A stretch of 64,000 nt of DNA from Paenibacillus sp. GTDB taxonomy: Bacteria > Bacillota > Bacilli > Paenibacillales > Paenibacillaceae. How positions within the stretch are numbered: the stretch's first letter is position 1; every line of letters starts with the position of its first letter. The stretch spans positions 124,001 through 188,000 of the forward strand of contig JAFWEX010000105.1 of NCBI GenBank assembly GCA_017512705.1. The letters are read 5' to 3'. Both the position numbers and the translations under genes were made by a program. This document shows positions 27,173 through 36,524 of this stretch, piece after piece. The notes beneath the pieces were generated by a model that saw only the letters and a list, made by a program, of their open reading frames with translations, searched no databases and was not told the DNA's origin.

Positions 27173-28662
27173 AGCTGAAATATTGGCTAATGCTAGCATT
27201 TCTCATTGTCATGCTGTTGCCTGTAGCAGCAGGCTGGGCTTTGTTTTCCCTGTATAACTACTACGAAAATCAGCGTTCTGTAGCTGAATACGTGGAGCTG
27301 TCTGAACGTCTCGCCCCGATCGAGCAGGTGCTGGATGATCCGACGCTTTATCAGCTTCAGTCCCCCGAGCGCCATCAAAACCTCCCTAAGCTTGCGAACG
27401 AACAAGTAAGCTTCAATCTGTATTTGCCCTCTGGTATTCGGGTGTTCACTTCGGGTGGGGATACTTGGAAGACAAGTGGATATACCATGAGAAGCTCTGA
27501 ATTATATCGAAATCTATATAACCTGCAGATTCGACATCGTACGTTTTCGCTGAAAAAACCGGTCTGGCATCAAGGAGAACTGGCGGGCATTTATGAAATA
27601 ACGATGCTGCGGCAAGACTGGCTCGACGGAATCTCTATTCGAACGACCTGGGTCGTTAGCGGAGCGGTACTATTCTTTGTTTTGTTGTATGGAACGGTCT
27701 TGTGGTTATTGTCCAGAAAGCTATTCTTTCCCATGAAAGTGTTGATGAATCGAATGCATACCTTTGCCCGCGGAGAAGAACCGGAATCGGATATCAGGGG
27801 CCATATCCGCCGCGATGAGATGGGCACGTTGTTACAGCAGTTCGATGCAATGCAGCAGACCATTAGACAAACCTACGGAGAAGTGGAGAAGCAACAAAAA
27901 GAAAAAGTAATGATTGTGGCCTCCCTCTCTCATGACCTGAAGACACCCTTGATGTCGATCAGTGCCTATGCAGAAGCACTTAGTATGGATGTACGTTCTG
28001 AACGGTCGGAAAGACAGGAGTATAAAGAGGTTATTGCTAGGAATGTTGAACGTATGAAACAGATGATTGGGGAGCTTGAGATGTACACAGCGCTGGGCTC
28101 CGGTGATTCGGAACTGGCTATGGTAGAGGTAGAAGGGGAAGAATTTTTCGAAATGCTGCTCGGCAGTTACGGCGAACTCGCGGAACGTGAAAAGTTCACC
28201 ATCCAGATGTCTGTACGTACCAATAAGTCCTACCAGATTCATCCTGAATCGTTAATGCGTCTGACTGATAATCTGGTGCATAACGCGCTTCGTTATACTC
28301 CGCCCAAAGGCAAAATTGGACTTGCAGTAATAGATTCAATGGAGGAGCTACCTGAATGGATCCATTCATCACTAAGAGAAGAACTAGATTCGTACAGAAT
28401 CGGGATGACGATCATGGTGGTGCAAAATGAAGGTTCAGCCATTCCGGCAGAACAGCTGGAACGAATTTTTGAGCCTTACGTCCAATATCAAAATCAGGAG
28501 GGGCACAGCTACGCAGGAGGCTCTGGATTAGGGCTCAGTATTGCCAAACGAATTGCATTGAAACATGGAGGGGATATGCGCATGTGGTCTTCGGAAGAGT
28601 ACGGGACTGCAGCGGTATGCCGATTGCGAGAGTTAGAAAACTGCGATGATGCGCAGATATGA
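27169..28662 (+). CDS. Sensor histidine kinase, HAMP type
   Basis: Kinase of 497 residues. TM1 (about 5-27), an extracellular sensor of about 130 residues, TM2 (about 163-185), HAMP, then HisKA with His255 in SLSHDLKTPLMS and an HATPase domain with DNLVHNALRY and GSGLGLSIAKR. The start at 27169 overlaps the regulator stop; an earlier start within the regulator gene has no support. Partners are the regulator before it and the lipoprotein after it. Confidence 0.92.
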   Translation: MKLKYWLMLAFLIVMLLPVAAGWALFSLYNYYENQRSVAEYVELSERLAPIEQVLDDPTLYQLQSPERHQNLPKLANEQVSFNLYLPSGIRVFTSGGDTWKTSGYTMRSSELYRNLYNLQIRHRTFSLKKPVWHQGELAGIYEITMLRQDWLDGISIRTTWVVSGAVLFFVLLYGTVLWLLSRKLFFPMKVLMNRMHTFARGEEPESDIRGHIRRDEMGTLLQQFDAMQQTIRQTYGEVEKQQKEKVMIVASLSHDLKTPLMSISAYAEALSMDVRSERSERQEYKEVIARNVERMKQMIGELEMYTALGSGDSELAMVEVEGEEFFEMLLGSYGELAEREKFTIQMSVRTNKSYQIHPESLMRLTDNLVHNALRYTPPKGKIGLAVIDSMEELPEWIHSSLREELDSYRIGMTIMVVQNEGSAIPAEQLERIFEPYVQYQNQEGHSYAGGSGLGLSIAKRIALKHGGDMRMWSSEEYGTAAVCRLRELENCDDAQI

Positions 28663-28683
28663 TCTAAGAAAGGATGAGCGTTT

Positions 28684-29778
28684 ATGATTAAAAATGGATT
28701 GAAACTAATTGGAGCGGCCTTGATCGCGGGTTCACTATTTGCAGGTTGTGCAGAGAAGGAGCTACTTGGAATGTCAGGAGATGACATGATTGAGAAAATT
28801 ATTACTACTGAGTCGGAGCCGGCGTCCTACTATGCTGAAGGTGTGTTGAAGATGTGGACGGATGATGAGATCACCAACACGATACAAGTGAAAGAATGGG
28901 TGGACGGAAAAACGGGACAACAGCGAATCGAGACAGTTGATAATGGAAATGTAAGCTATGCGGTTCATAACGGTTCAGAGGTTCTGATCTATGAGAAAGA
29001 GACAAAAACGGCGTATTCGATGGACTCATCTACACTTCAGCAAGAGCCTAATCAAACCCAGAAGCAGATGCTGGTAGATCAACTGGAGCGGATGCGTGAT
29101 ACCCATAATGTGAAGATGCTGGGACAGGAAAAGCTTCAGGGGCATGATGTAATTCACATCGATCTGACGCCAAAGGATGAAAATACCCTGGCTATGTCAT
29201 CTCAGTATTGGGTAGATCCCGAGAAGTGGATGGTTGTTAAAGCTACCAGTACGTATGGGGATAGTAAATCTGAGGTTCATTATGATCTGATTGATTATAA
29301 TCCTAAGTTCACAGACCAGACGTTTACTCTGGACATTCCTGCAGACGTTGAAGTGAAAAAAATGAACGATGTGATGAATAATAAGGAGATCACAATGGAA
29401 GAAGCAGAGAAGGCAGTAGGCCAGCCTTTCCTGCAATATGTAGGTAAAGATTTGGAATTATCAAGAATCGAGTTGACCCCATCCTTAGGGGAAAATGGCC
29501 GCGACGAAGTAACATTGTACTATGTGAAAAATAACAAACCCGAGATTAGTCTCACCCTATTCAAAGCGCCCGATGAAAATGTAGATGAGAAGCTTCTGCC
29601 AGAGGAAAAGCAATTGGCCGTGCGTGATACAGAAGGTTCATACATGTCCATAATCCGGAATTTGTCATGGAGTGAGGGAGGTTTGCGTTATTCCATCATG
29701 GGAGAAAACGAAACGTGGACAGAGGAAAAACTGCAGTCATGGGCGAACGATTTGCAGCTTCCAAAGCAAAGCAAATAA
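28684..29778 (+). CDS. LolA-like secreted lipoprotein linked to a two-component system
   Basis: Lipoprotein of 364 residues with lipobox FAGC (Cys21). The mature part resembles the LolA/RseB-like beta-sheet family of Gram-positive lipoproteins (YYAEGVLKMW, EKLQGHDVIHIDLTP, YWVDPEKWMVVKATSTYGD), whose members are often anti-sigma or kinase-associated envelope sensors. It follows the kinase gene by 21 bases and is probably third in the operon. A role as stress ligand or modulator of the kinase is inference. Exact family membership is not certain. Confidence 0.7.
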   Translation: MIKNGLKLIGAALIAGSLFAGCAEKELLGMSGDDMIEKIITTESEPASYYAEGVLKMWTDDEITNTIQVKEWVDGKTGQQRIETVDNGNVSYAVHNGSEVLIYEKETKTAYSMDSSTLQQEPNQTQKQMLVDQLERMRDTHNVKMLGQEKLQGHDVIHIDLTPKDENTLAMSSQYWVDPEKWMVVKATSTYGDSKSEVHYDLIDYNPKFTDQTFTLDIPADVEVKKMNDVMNNKEITMEEAEKAVGQPFLQYVGKDLELSRIELTPSLGENGRDEVTLYYVKNNKPEISLTLFKAPDENVDEKLLPEEKQLAVRDTEGSYMSIIRNLSWSEGGLRYSIMGENETWTEEKLQSWANDLQLPKQSK

Positions 29779-29902
29779 TTCCCGGGTATGAAACGCGCTG
29801 AACGAATCCATGAATAATGCATATAATTGTAGAAAAGAGAGATATTATCTTTCTATATTAAGTCTCCTTTTTAAACATGCATATGTGATTAGCTCACTTT
29901 TA

Positions 29903-29930
29903 TTGACATATACAGTCCTAGCATATTACT
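29903..29930 (+). promoter_or_regulatory. Promoter of the glycine riboswitch leader
   Basis: TTGACA at 29903-29908 is a perfect -35. The -10 is TATTAC or ATTACT with a 15-16-base spacer, slightly short. The transcript would begin about 65 bases before the first aptamer. Confidence 0.5.
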
Positions 29931-30003
29931 CTGTATATGGTCGAATGATGGTCTAAGCTTAAATTTTCGTAATGAAACAAATGAATACAGCGAATGATAA
30001 CGA

Positions 30004-30316
30004 GTGGGAGAGACCTGAGCAGGCTGAATCCATACGGAATGGATGGGTATGTTGCATCATGTAGATGCAGAACGAATCTGTCACTGGCCAGCTTGAGGCA
30101 CCGAAGGAGCAAGCGTCTATGTATCCGGCATAACGTTAATCTCTCAGGTAAACGAACCATCGTTGGACGCAACTCTGGAGAGTGCGCGGAAGAAGCGCCA
30201 CCCAAGGGGTATATGTTCCGCCCGTCCGGTGAACAGAGGGGTACTGCAATGTACTTGACCTTGTTCTGCTTGGCGCCAGGATCATGAAACTCTCAGGTAT
30301 CAAGGACAGAGAGAGG
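30004..30316 (+). ncRNA. Tandem glycine riboswitch
   Basis: Aptamer one: GGGAGAGAC (30005), GGCACCGAAGGAGCAAG (30097-30113) and CTCTCAGGTAAA (30141-). Aptamer two: GGAGAG (30177-), the equivalent GCGCCACCCAAGGGG (about 30195-30209) and ACTCTCAGGTATCAAGGACAGAG (30289-). These are the conserved cores of glycine riboswitches, in the usual two-aptamer arrangement. The leader precedes the two-subunit L-serine dehydratase, so glycine would control serine breakdown. Confidence 0.92.
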
Positions 30317-30342
30317 GCTAACGGCCTTCTTCTGTCTTTTTT
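30304..30342 (+). terminator. Expression-platform terminator of the glycine riboswitch
   Basis: GGACAGA pairs with TCTGTC, and inner GGC with GCC, followed by T7-T8. It overlaps the 3' end of aptamer two, so ligand binding could prevent termination (an on-switch). Confidence 0.75.
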
Positions 30343-30424
30343 TAATGTCATCATTCAGTAGTCATTAACATTATAGTGGGTCTTGTCTGGATGGTTCTGA
30401 CGAAACCAATGGGAGGGTCGTAAG

Positions 30425-31114
30425 ATGCGGTTTAAAGATGTTTTTTCAATTATTGGTCCATCGATGACAGGGCCATCCAGTTCACATACAGCGGGTGCTG
30501 CGAGATTGGGTCGTATTGCGCGTCAGTGGCTTGGATGCACACCGGAACGTACGCGTCTGACTCTATATGGCTCATTTGCAGATACCTATCAGGGGCATGG
30601 GACCGATCTGGCTCTAATCGGGGGTCTGCTTGATTATGTTACGGATGATCCGCGCATACCTGATGCAGAGCAGCATGCAGTAGAAGCGGGCATGGAGGTA
30701 GAATTTTACACCAGTGGTCTGCCAGCTCCTCATCCAAACACAGTCAAGATTGAAATCTGGCAAGGTGAACGGGAGTGTTCATTAATGGGTGCTTCCATCG
30801 GGGGCGGGAGTGTCGCTGTGCATGCACTGAATGATTTTCGTGTACAGATTAGCGGAGAATTTCCAACGCTCGTTTTGCGTCACGCGGACAAAGCCGGGGT
30901 GCTCGCATCTGTGACCTCAGCAATCAGTTCATCCGGAGTGAACATCGGATATATGCAAGTAGATCGGAAGGCAAGAGATGGTGAAGCATTGACAGCTATG
31001 GAGATGGATGCTCCTCCGAGTGAAGAGGTGTTGATGAAGCTTCGTTCACTGGATCATGTGCTGGACATTCGTGTGATCGATCTGAAGAGAGGGGTTGACC
31101 CTAGTGCGTTTTAA
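30425..31114 (+). CDS. sdaAB: L-serine dehydratase, iron-sulfur dependent, beta subunit
   Basis: Beta chain of 229 residues: the SDH beta domain (IGPSMTGPSSSHTAGAARLG at the N-terminus), then an ACT domain (about 150-225, AGVLASVTSAISSSGVNIGYMQV). With the alpha chain it deaminates L-serine to pyruvate and ammonia. It starts behind GGGAGG. The final 11 bases overlap the alpha-chain start. The upstream tandem glycine riboswitch should control the pair. Confidence 0.93.
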   Translation: MRFKDVFSIIGPSMTGPSSSHTAGAARLGRIARQWLGCTPERTRLTLYGSFADTYQGHGTDLALIGGLLDYVTDDPRIPDAEQHAVEAGMEVEFYTSGLPAPHPNTVKIEIWQGERECSLMGASIGGGSVAVHALNDFRVQISGEFPTLVLRHADKAGVLASVTSAISSSGVNIGYMQVDRKARDGEALTAMEMDAPPSEEVLMKLRSLDHVLDIRVIDLKRGVDPSAF

Positions 31115-32075
31115 ACATTTGCATGAACTAAACACGATCTGCACAGCGGAGTCCAAAACGATTGCGCAGCTGATGATTGAGGAGCAGGTGCAGGAGACGA
31201 ATACTCCCGAAGCAGACGTCGTGAAACAGATGTCGGAATACTACCAGGTGATGAAGGAAGCAGTGCGTAAAGGGCTTACCGAGGATACAACATCGCGCAG
31301 TGGATTGACAGGTGGAGACGGGAAAAAGATGGCCGAGTACATTCGCAAAGGAGAGACTTGCTCTGGTGATGCTTCTGCTCTGGCTATGGCATATGCACTA
31401 TGTGTATCCGAAGTGAACGCCTCTATGGGGCGAATTGTGGCTACACCTACAGCAGGTTCGTGTGGCATCATCCCCGGTGTATTTATAAGCTCGCAGGAGC
31501 GCTTTGGCTGGACGGATGAACATCTGGTGAATGGATTGTTCTGTGCTGGAGCCATCGGTTATGTAATTGCCAACAATTCATTTATCTCTGGAGCCGAGGG
31601 GGGCTGTCAAGCTGAGGTTGGTTCAGCGATTGGCATGGCTGCCGGTGCAATGGTGGAGCTTCGTGGAGGAACACCGGAGCAGGTCGTGCATGCCGTTGGA
31701 TTGGCTCTGAAAAATACACTGGGTCTTATCTGTGATCCGGTGGCGGGTCTTGTGGAGATTCCGTGCATTGTGCGCAACGGACTCGGAGCCGTTACTGCCT
31801 TGGTTGCCGCCGACATGGCTTTGGCTGGCGTACGTAGTGCAATTCCGTCCGATGAAGTCATTGATGTGATGCTGGAGGTAGGCAGCGCCATGCCAAGCCG
31901 TCACCGTGAGACAGCGCAGGGTGGGCTAGCTCAGACACCAACGGGCCGCAAAATGATGGAGAAGCTGGCGAAGCCTAAGGCCAAGCGGGTGGAGCCGGAA
32001 GAGCCGGAAGTAAAATCAGATACAAGTTCGGAATCGGAAGCCTCGAAGGCTCAATCCGAAATAGAGAAGAAGTGA
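31104..32075 (+). CDS. sdaAA: L-serine dehydratase, iron-sulfur dependent, alpha subunit
   Basis: Catalytic alpha chain of 323 residues with the conserved glycine/cysteine signature VATPTAGSCGIIPGV, GAEGGCQAEVGSA and LICDPVAGLVEIPCIVRN; these cysteines hold the [4Fe-4S] cluster. The GTG at 31104 has GAGGGG at good spacing, overlapping the beta gene by 11 bases; a TTG at 31095 is less likely. The C-terminal tail of about 35 residues is charged and low-complexity (Glu, Ser, Lys), beyond the usual domain end. Confidence 0.93.
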   Translation: MRFKHLHELNTICTAESKTIAQLMIEEQVQETNTPEADVVKQMSEYYQVMKEAVRKGLTEDTTSRSGLTGGDGKKMAEYIRKGETCSGDASALAMAYALCVSEVNASMGRIVATPTAGSCGIIPGVFISSQERFGWTDEHLVNGLFCAGAIGYVIANNSFISGAEGGCQAEVGSAIGMAAGAMVELRGGTPEQVVHAVGLALKNTLGLICDPVAGLVEIPCIVRNGLGAVTALVAADMALAGVRSAIPSDEVIDVMLEVGSAMPSRHRETAQGGLAQTPTGRKMMEKLAKPKAKRVEPEEPEVKSDTSSESEASKAQSEIEKK

Positions 32076-32086
32076 TTCGAACAAAC

Positions 32087-32136
32087 AAGCGTCCATCAAC
32101 CTGAGATCAGGTTGTACTGGACGCTTGTTTGTTTAA
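32087..32136. terminator. Bidirectional terminator between sdaAA and the GH13 gene
   Basis: A long near-perfect stem (ACAAACAAGCGTCC with GGACGCTTGTTTGT, inner CAACCTGA/TCAGGTTG) lies between convergent genes, with T-rich flanks suitable for either strand. Confidence 0.8.
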
Positions 32137-32142
32137 GGGTAA

Positions 32143-33903
32143 TTAATCCGAATCTAATTCCGTGCGCATCACTGCATATCCATAGGCAGGTAACTCAATG
32201 GCAAGTATGCCATCGTCAAGTGCAGTTCGGTGATTCCCTTCGAACAGTTCGGTCCATGGCTGAGTACCTGCTTCCAGTTCAACAATTGCAGTTTCCTCCG
32301 ACCGATTGAACAGGATCAGAATCCGTTCTTCATTACTTTGGCGTTCCATCACCAACTGACTACCACCGGAACGGGCTTGCAGGAAACGAACCGCACCTTC
32401 CGCACGCAGTGCAGGATGAGCATGACGCAGGGCAATGAGCTTCTGATAATATCTTAGTAGTTCTCGATCCTGTTTCGTTTCATCCCATTCCATGCATTTA
32501 CGGCATCCTGGATCATGCTCGCCGTCCAGACCAATCTCGTCACCATAATAGATACAAGGTGCTCCTATGTAACTGAACTGGAATAATGCTGCAAGCTTCA
32601 TCTTGCGCTGATCGCCTTCACTTAGAGTGAGCAGACGAGGGGTGTCGTGGCTGTCCAGCAAATTGAAAGCCACTTCACTCGCCTGAAGTGGATAACGGGA
32701 CAATTGACGTCCAATGGCATTGGCGAATTGTTCCGCATCGATCTTATCTTCCACAAAGAAACCGTTCACGGCTGCGGTAAAGGGATAGTTCATGGCTGCA
32801 TCAAATTGATCACCTTGCAGCCAGGCAGAAGATTCATTCCATATCTCGCCCAGGATGTAGGCGTCCGGGTTAGCTGCTTTAACGACTTTTCGGAAATCCC
32901 GCCAGAAGGCATCATCTACTTCATCGGCCACATCGAGGCGCCAGCCGTCTGTGCCTACTTCTTTAATCCAGTATTCGGCGACTTGTAACAAGTAAGCTTT
33001 AACGTCGGGGTTCTCTGTGTTCAATTTGGGCATATGAGCCTCGAAGCCAAAGGTTTCATAGGTCGGTATACCATCCTTCACGTCCAGCGGGAACTCATGC
33101 ACATGGAACCAATCTTTATATTTGGATTGGGCACCATGCTTCTGTACATCAAGGAATGGAGCAAACGTTTTGCCTGAATGATTGAAGACTGCATCGAGAA
33201 TTACACGAATGCCGCGTTCATGACACAGCTTAACCAGACGTTTCACAGTATCGGCATTACCAAAGTGGCGATCTACGCGCAGATAGTCCTCTGTGTCGTA
33301 TTTATGATTGGTCGTGGCCTCAAAGATCGGAGTGAAGTAGATCGCATTGATGCCCAAGTCGCTCAGGTAATCTAAGTGATCAATTACCCCTTGCAGGTCA
33401 CCTCCAAAGAAATTGAAAGGCGTAGGCTCACCTCCCCATGGTTCAACATCTTTGGGGTTGATTTCAGGATTGCCATTGGCAAATCGCTCGGGGAAAATCT
33501 GATAAAATACAGCATCTTTCACCCATGCGGGGGGCGTGAATACGGCTCCTGCATGAATATAAGGAAACTGAAACATGCGTCCGGGGTCATCCGGCTCTTC
33601 TTCCTGGAAATCCGTTTCGGTCATCCAGATTTGTTGATCCCCACTCTTAAGCAAAAAAGCATACTTCAAGCGACGATAGAGAGGCTTAACTTCCCCTTCG
33701 TAATAATCAAACATAGAGTCCGACGTGAGTTTGGTCAAAGGAATCATATCCCGGGTTTCTTCCCATGCATACTTATCGCCGGTCAGGGCATACACTTCCG
33801 TCAGATCGTCCTTTTTGGCACGAAGGCGCAGACGGATGGTGTCTTGGTCGTAGGCATAGGCCCAATTTCGCTTCGGTTGATGAAAGATCGCTTCAAGTAG
33901 CAT
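32143..33903 (-). CDS. GH13 alpha-amylase family enzyme, cyclomaltodextrinase/neopullulanase-like
   Basis: Cytoplasmic glycoside hydrolase of 586 residues without a signal peptide. An N-terminal CBM34-like beta domain (about 1-120), then the GH13 barrel: region I DAVFNHSG, region II GWRLDVADEVD (Asp nucleophile), region III GEIWNESS (Glu acid/base) and region IV NLLDSHDTPR. The N-terminal domain and PHRFANG-like FPERFANGNP motif point to GH13 subfamily 20, which cleaves cyclodextrins, pullulan or maltooligosaccharides inside the cell. It stands alone, not within a sugar transport operon. Confidence 0.9.
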   Translation of the reverse strand: MLLEAIFHQPKRNWAYAYDQDTIRLRLRAKKDDLTEVYALTGDKYAWEETRDMIPLTKLTSDSMFDYYEGEVKPLYRRLKYAFLLKSGDQQIWMTETDFQEEEPDDPGRMFQFPYIHAGAVFTPPAWVKDAVFYQIFPERFANGNPEINPKDVEPWGGEPTPFNFFGGDLQGVIDHLDYLSDLGINAIYFTPIFEATTNHKYDTEDYLRVDRHFGNADTVKRLVKLCHERGIRVILDAVFNHSGKTFAPFLDVQKHGAQSKYKDWFHVHEFPLDVKDGIPTYETFGFEAHMPKLNTENPDVKAYLLQVAEYWIKEVGTDGWRLDVADEVDDAFWRDFRKVVKAANPDAYILGEIWNESSAWLQGDQFDAAMNYPFTAAVNGFFVEDKIDAEQFANAIGRQLSRYPLQASEVAFNLLDSHDTPRLLTLSEGDQRKMKLAALFQFSYIGAPCIYYGDEIGLDGEHDPGCRKCMEWDETKQDRELLRYYQKLIALRHAHPALRAEGAVRFLQARSGGSQLVMERQSNEERILILFNRSEETAIVELEAGTQPWTELFEGNHRTALDDGILAIELPAYGYAVMRTELDSD

Positions 33904-33992
33904 GTGGAATTCCTCCCGTCAAATGTAGAATAAGATGTGAAATATGGAAGTGTAGTATGTAAATCGTATTTCAATGATGGGTAGAACCGCAT

Positions 33993-34020
33993 ATTACAGG
34001 ACTATGGATTGCGTTATAAT
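33993..34020 (+). promoter_or_regulatory. Possible promoter of the second antibiotic-response module
   Basis: TATAAT at 34015-34020 with ATTACA about 16 bases upstream. The transcript would begin about 150 bases before the regulator gene. Confidence 0.45.
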
Positions 34021-34176
34021 GGAAATAGAAAACACGATACCTGACATTGTAGCTTACGCAACAGGTAGGTTGTTTAACCTGAGGACAGGATATTTTTGAG
34101 TAGTTCATGCAGATGCGACATTTCTTCCCAGATACATCATTAACCCAAAGGGAATGGAAAGGAAACGAATACATAG

Positions 34177-34860
34177 ATGAAAACCAAACTGTTATACATT
34201 GAGGACGATAGGGAAATAGCGTCATGGGTGAGAGAGGACTTGCAGGAACGCGGATATGAGGTCGTCTGGCTTGAAAGCGGGGAAGGTGCAACGGAGGCAG
34301 CAGCAGATTGTTCACTGGTGATCCTGGATGTGATGCTGCCCGGACTGGACGGATTTACGGTCGGTCAGCGTTTGAAAAAAGAACATCCTGCCGTGCCCAT
34401 CGTCATGCTGTCAGCCAGAACGTCGATTGATGATAAGTTACATGGGCTTGATTTTGCCGATGATTATGTAACCAAGCCTTTCCATCCTGATGAGCTTGCT
34501 GCGCGAATTGAAGTTCAACTTCGGAAGGCCGGCACGGTGGTATCAAGTGATGCCGTTCTCAAAATGGACCATCTTTCGATCTATGAACAGGATAACCGAA
34601 TCATTAATGAGCAGACAGGGGAAGAGATTGTGTTGTCAGGTAAACAGTTTCATATCTTTGCTTATTTGTTAAGACATATAGGTATGATCCGAACCAAAGA
34701 ACAGATCTATGAGGCAGTCTGGAACGAACCTTATCTGGAAGGGGACAAGACTTTAATGGTACATATCCGGCATCTGCGCGAGAAGCTGGAGATGGATCCG
34801 GCCAATCCAGCCATTATTCAGACGGTGCGCGGTGTGGGTTATCGTGTGAAGAAGCCATGA
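34177..34860 (+). CDS. OmpR-family response regulator of a lantibiotic-immunity module
   Basis: Regulator of 227 residues: receiver with acidic pair (EDD, 9-11), Asp51 (LDVMLPGLDG), LSART and KPF; winged-helix domain ending VRGVGYRV. Its stop overlaps the kinase start by four bases. The direct repeats at 36451-36468, just before the ABC genes, are a likely target. AAAGGAAA is present but distant from the ATG. Confidence 0.9.
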   Translation: MKTKLLYIEDDREIASWVREDLQERGYEVVWLESGEGATEAAADCSLVILDVMLPGLDGFTVGQRLKKEHPAVPIVMLSARTSIDDKLHGLDFADDYVTKPFHPDELAARIEVQLRKAGTVVSSDAVLKMDHLSIYEQDNRIINEQTGEEIVLSGKQFHIFAYLLRHIGMIRTKEQIYEAVWNEPYLEGDKTLMVHIRHLREKLEMDPANPAIIQTVRGVGYRVKKP

Positions 34861-36425
34861 TCAGGTGGCTTAGAGAGCGGAAGGCAAGGAAGAATGGACG
34901 AAGCAGGAACATGGATCAGCCTGTCCGTCAAAAGATGAAGTTCAGACAATCTCTGATGTCCAGATACATGCTTCTGATTCTGGCAGGTGTGCTGTTCGTA
35001 CCGGTTGTCGTGCCGCTGGTCGGCATGACTTTCGTAATCATCATCACGAATACAAATCCCAGTAAAGAAGCACCTTACGGAGACGCTAAGCGAATTACGG
35101 ATATGTGGATAAATGAATCTAAAAATCTGGATGGGGCAACTGATCAAAACATCCATATGCGGATGAAGCAGCTTCAGGAGAGGTATCCGGAATCAGCTAT
35201 GTATCGTGTAGATGCAGCAGGCAAAACCGTATTCGTACTTGGTGGTGAGGAAGCCGAGTTGTTGAAGGAAAAGTCATCCGAGAATGCACAGGATAGGTCT
35301 GACTCCTCAGAAACAGATGTCATCCTGAAGTGGCCAACGGCATCGGGAAAGTCGGAAGAAACCCGAATTCCTGCAATATGGACAGCGAATGATATGGTGC
35401 AATTTATGAAAGAAGCATCTTATCGTGATCCTTTGACCGTTATTTCTTATATTGGAGGAGGAGACGTTAACAATGGACAGGGGTTCATTGTAATCGAAGT
35501 CCCTCGTAAGCTGATTCAAAGTTCCCCCAGAAACGGGATACTGGAATTTATCTATTTTGGTGTAGTGATGCTGATTGTTTTTATTATATTTATTGTCTTG
35601 TCGGTTCTGTTTTTCGCTAAAATTCGCAAACGGTTAGTTCGCTTGCAGACAGCGATGGTCGCTCCAAGTAAAGAGGGCATACCGCGTCCGGTGGACATTC
35701 GGAGATGGGATGAGATCGGCCAATTGGAGGAATCCTTTAACCAGATGGTGCATCAATTAACGAGTAGCCGTCAGCGTGAACAGGAGGAAGAGGAGCTTCG
35801 TAAACGGCTTGTTGCAGGATTATCACATGACCTGAGGACTCCGCTGACGGTTATTCGCGGGCATATGCATGCACTGCATAAAGAGAATCTAAGCGAGCAA
35901 GGCGTTAGGGCGCTGAGCCGTATGGAAAACAAGATGCAGGATCTCGGTGAATTGATCGATAACATGCTCTCGTATAACCTTCTAACTAGTGGGAGGTATA
36001 CGTTGAAGTTGGAGCAGAGAGATGTGCTCCGACTGACGAGAGAAGCTGCTGCTTCATGGTATCCGGTATGGGAGAACGAGGAGTTTGAGATTGATGTCGA
36101 CCTGCCAGAAGATCCGTTAATCTGGGCTGTGGATGAGCAGGGGATGCGACGTGTACTGGATAATTTGTTTCAAAATGTAGTTCGTCATGCTGCGTCCGGA
36201 AAGTACATTCGTATCTCTACGGATCAGATCGAGGGTCACACTGCCATTGTGATTGAAGATCACGGACCAGGAATCCAGCAAGATTCGGGGACCAAAGGGA
36301 CAGGGCTTGGGCTGACCATCGTAGACTTGCTGATTCGTGAGATGGGTCTACGCAAGCGAGTGGATAGCTCGGATGGAGGTGTCCGGACATATCTATATAC
36401 CGGAAAAGACCGTTCGGAATATTGA
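34857..36425 (+). CDS. Sensor histidine kinase of a lantibiotic-immunity module
   Basis: Kinase of 522 residues: a basic N-terminus, TM1 (about 40-64), an extracellular sensor of about 150 residues, TM2 (about 229-252), HAMP, HisKA with His324 (GLSHDLRTPLTV) and HATPase with DNLFQNVVRHA and GTGLGLTIVDLL. It is cotranslated with the regulator (ATGA overlap) and precedes an ABC transporter with two permeases. Confidence 0.92.
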   Translation: MIRWLRERKARKNGRSRNMDQPVRQKMKFRQSLMSRYMLLILAGVLFVPVVVPLVGMTFVIIITNTNPSKEAPYGDAKRITDMWINESKNLDGATDQNIHMRMKQLQERYPESAMYRVDAAGKTVFVLGGEEAELLKEKSSENAQDRSDSSETDVILKWPTASGKSEETRIPAIWTANDMVQFMKEASYRDPLTVISYIGGGDVNNGQGFIVIEVPRKLIQSSPRNGILEFIYFGVVMLIVFIIFIVLSVLFFAKIRKRLVRLQTAMVAPSKEGIPRPVDIRRWDEIGQLEESFNQMVHQLTSSRQREQEEEELRKRLVAGLSHDLRTPLTVIRGHMHALHKENLSEQGVRALSRMENKMQDLGELIDNMLSYNLLTSGRYTLKLEQRDVLRLTREAAASWYPVWENEEFEIDVDLPEDPLIWAVDEQGMRRVLDNLFQNVVRHAASGKYIRISTDQIEGHTAIVIEDHGPGIQQDSGTKGTGLGLTIVDLLIREMGLRKRVDSSDGGVRTYLYTGKDRSEY

Positions 36426-36450
36426 TTTTCGGAATAACGTAGAGTCTTTT

Positions 36451-36468
36451 TTAAACTAAACTTAAACT
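36451..36468 (+). promoter_or_regulatory. Tandem TTAAACT repeat, candidate regulator box
   Basis: TTAAACT at 36451-36457 and 36462-36468, start points 11 bases apart, sits between the kinase and the ABC ATPase gene. Tandem sites one helical turn apart are typical of OmpR-family regulators, and a similar tandem exists ahead of lantibiotic-immunity genes in other bacteria. It would allow the ABC genes to be induced separately. Confidence 0.55.
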
Positions 36469-36524
36469 TGGGTGTACGCTTGCTTTAACCTTGGAGGGTT
36501 ACGATGGTTCCGAGGTGATTAATC

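Noticed and set aside
29994-30287. Open frame of 97 codons
   Set aside because: It coincides with the tandem glycine riboswitch; RNA structure explains the sequence.
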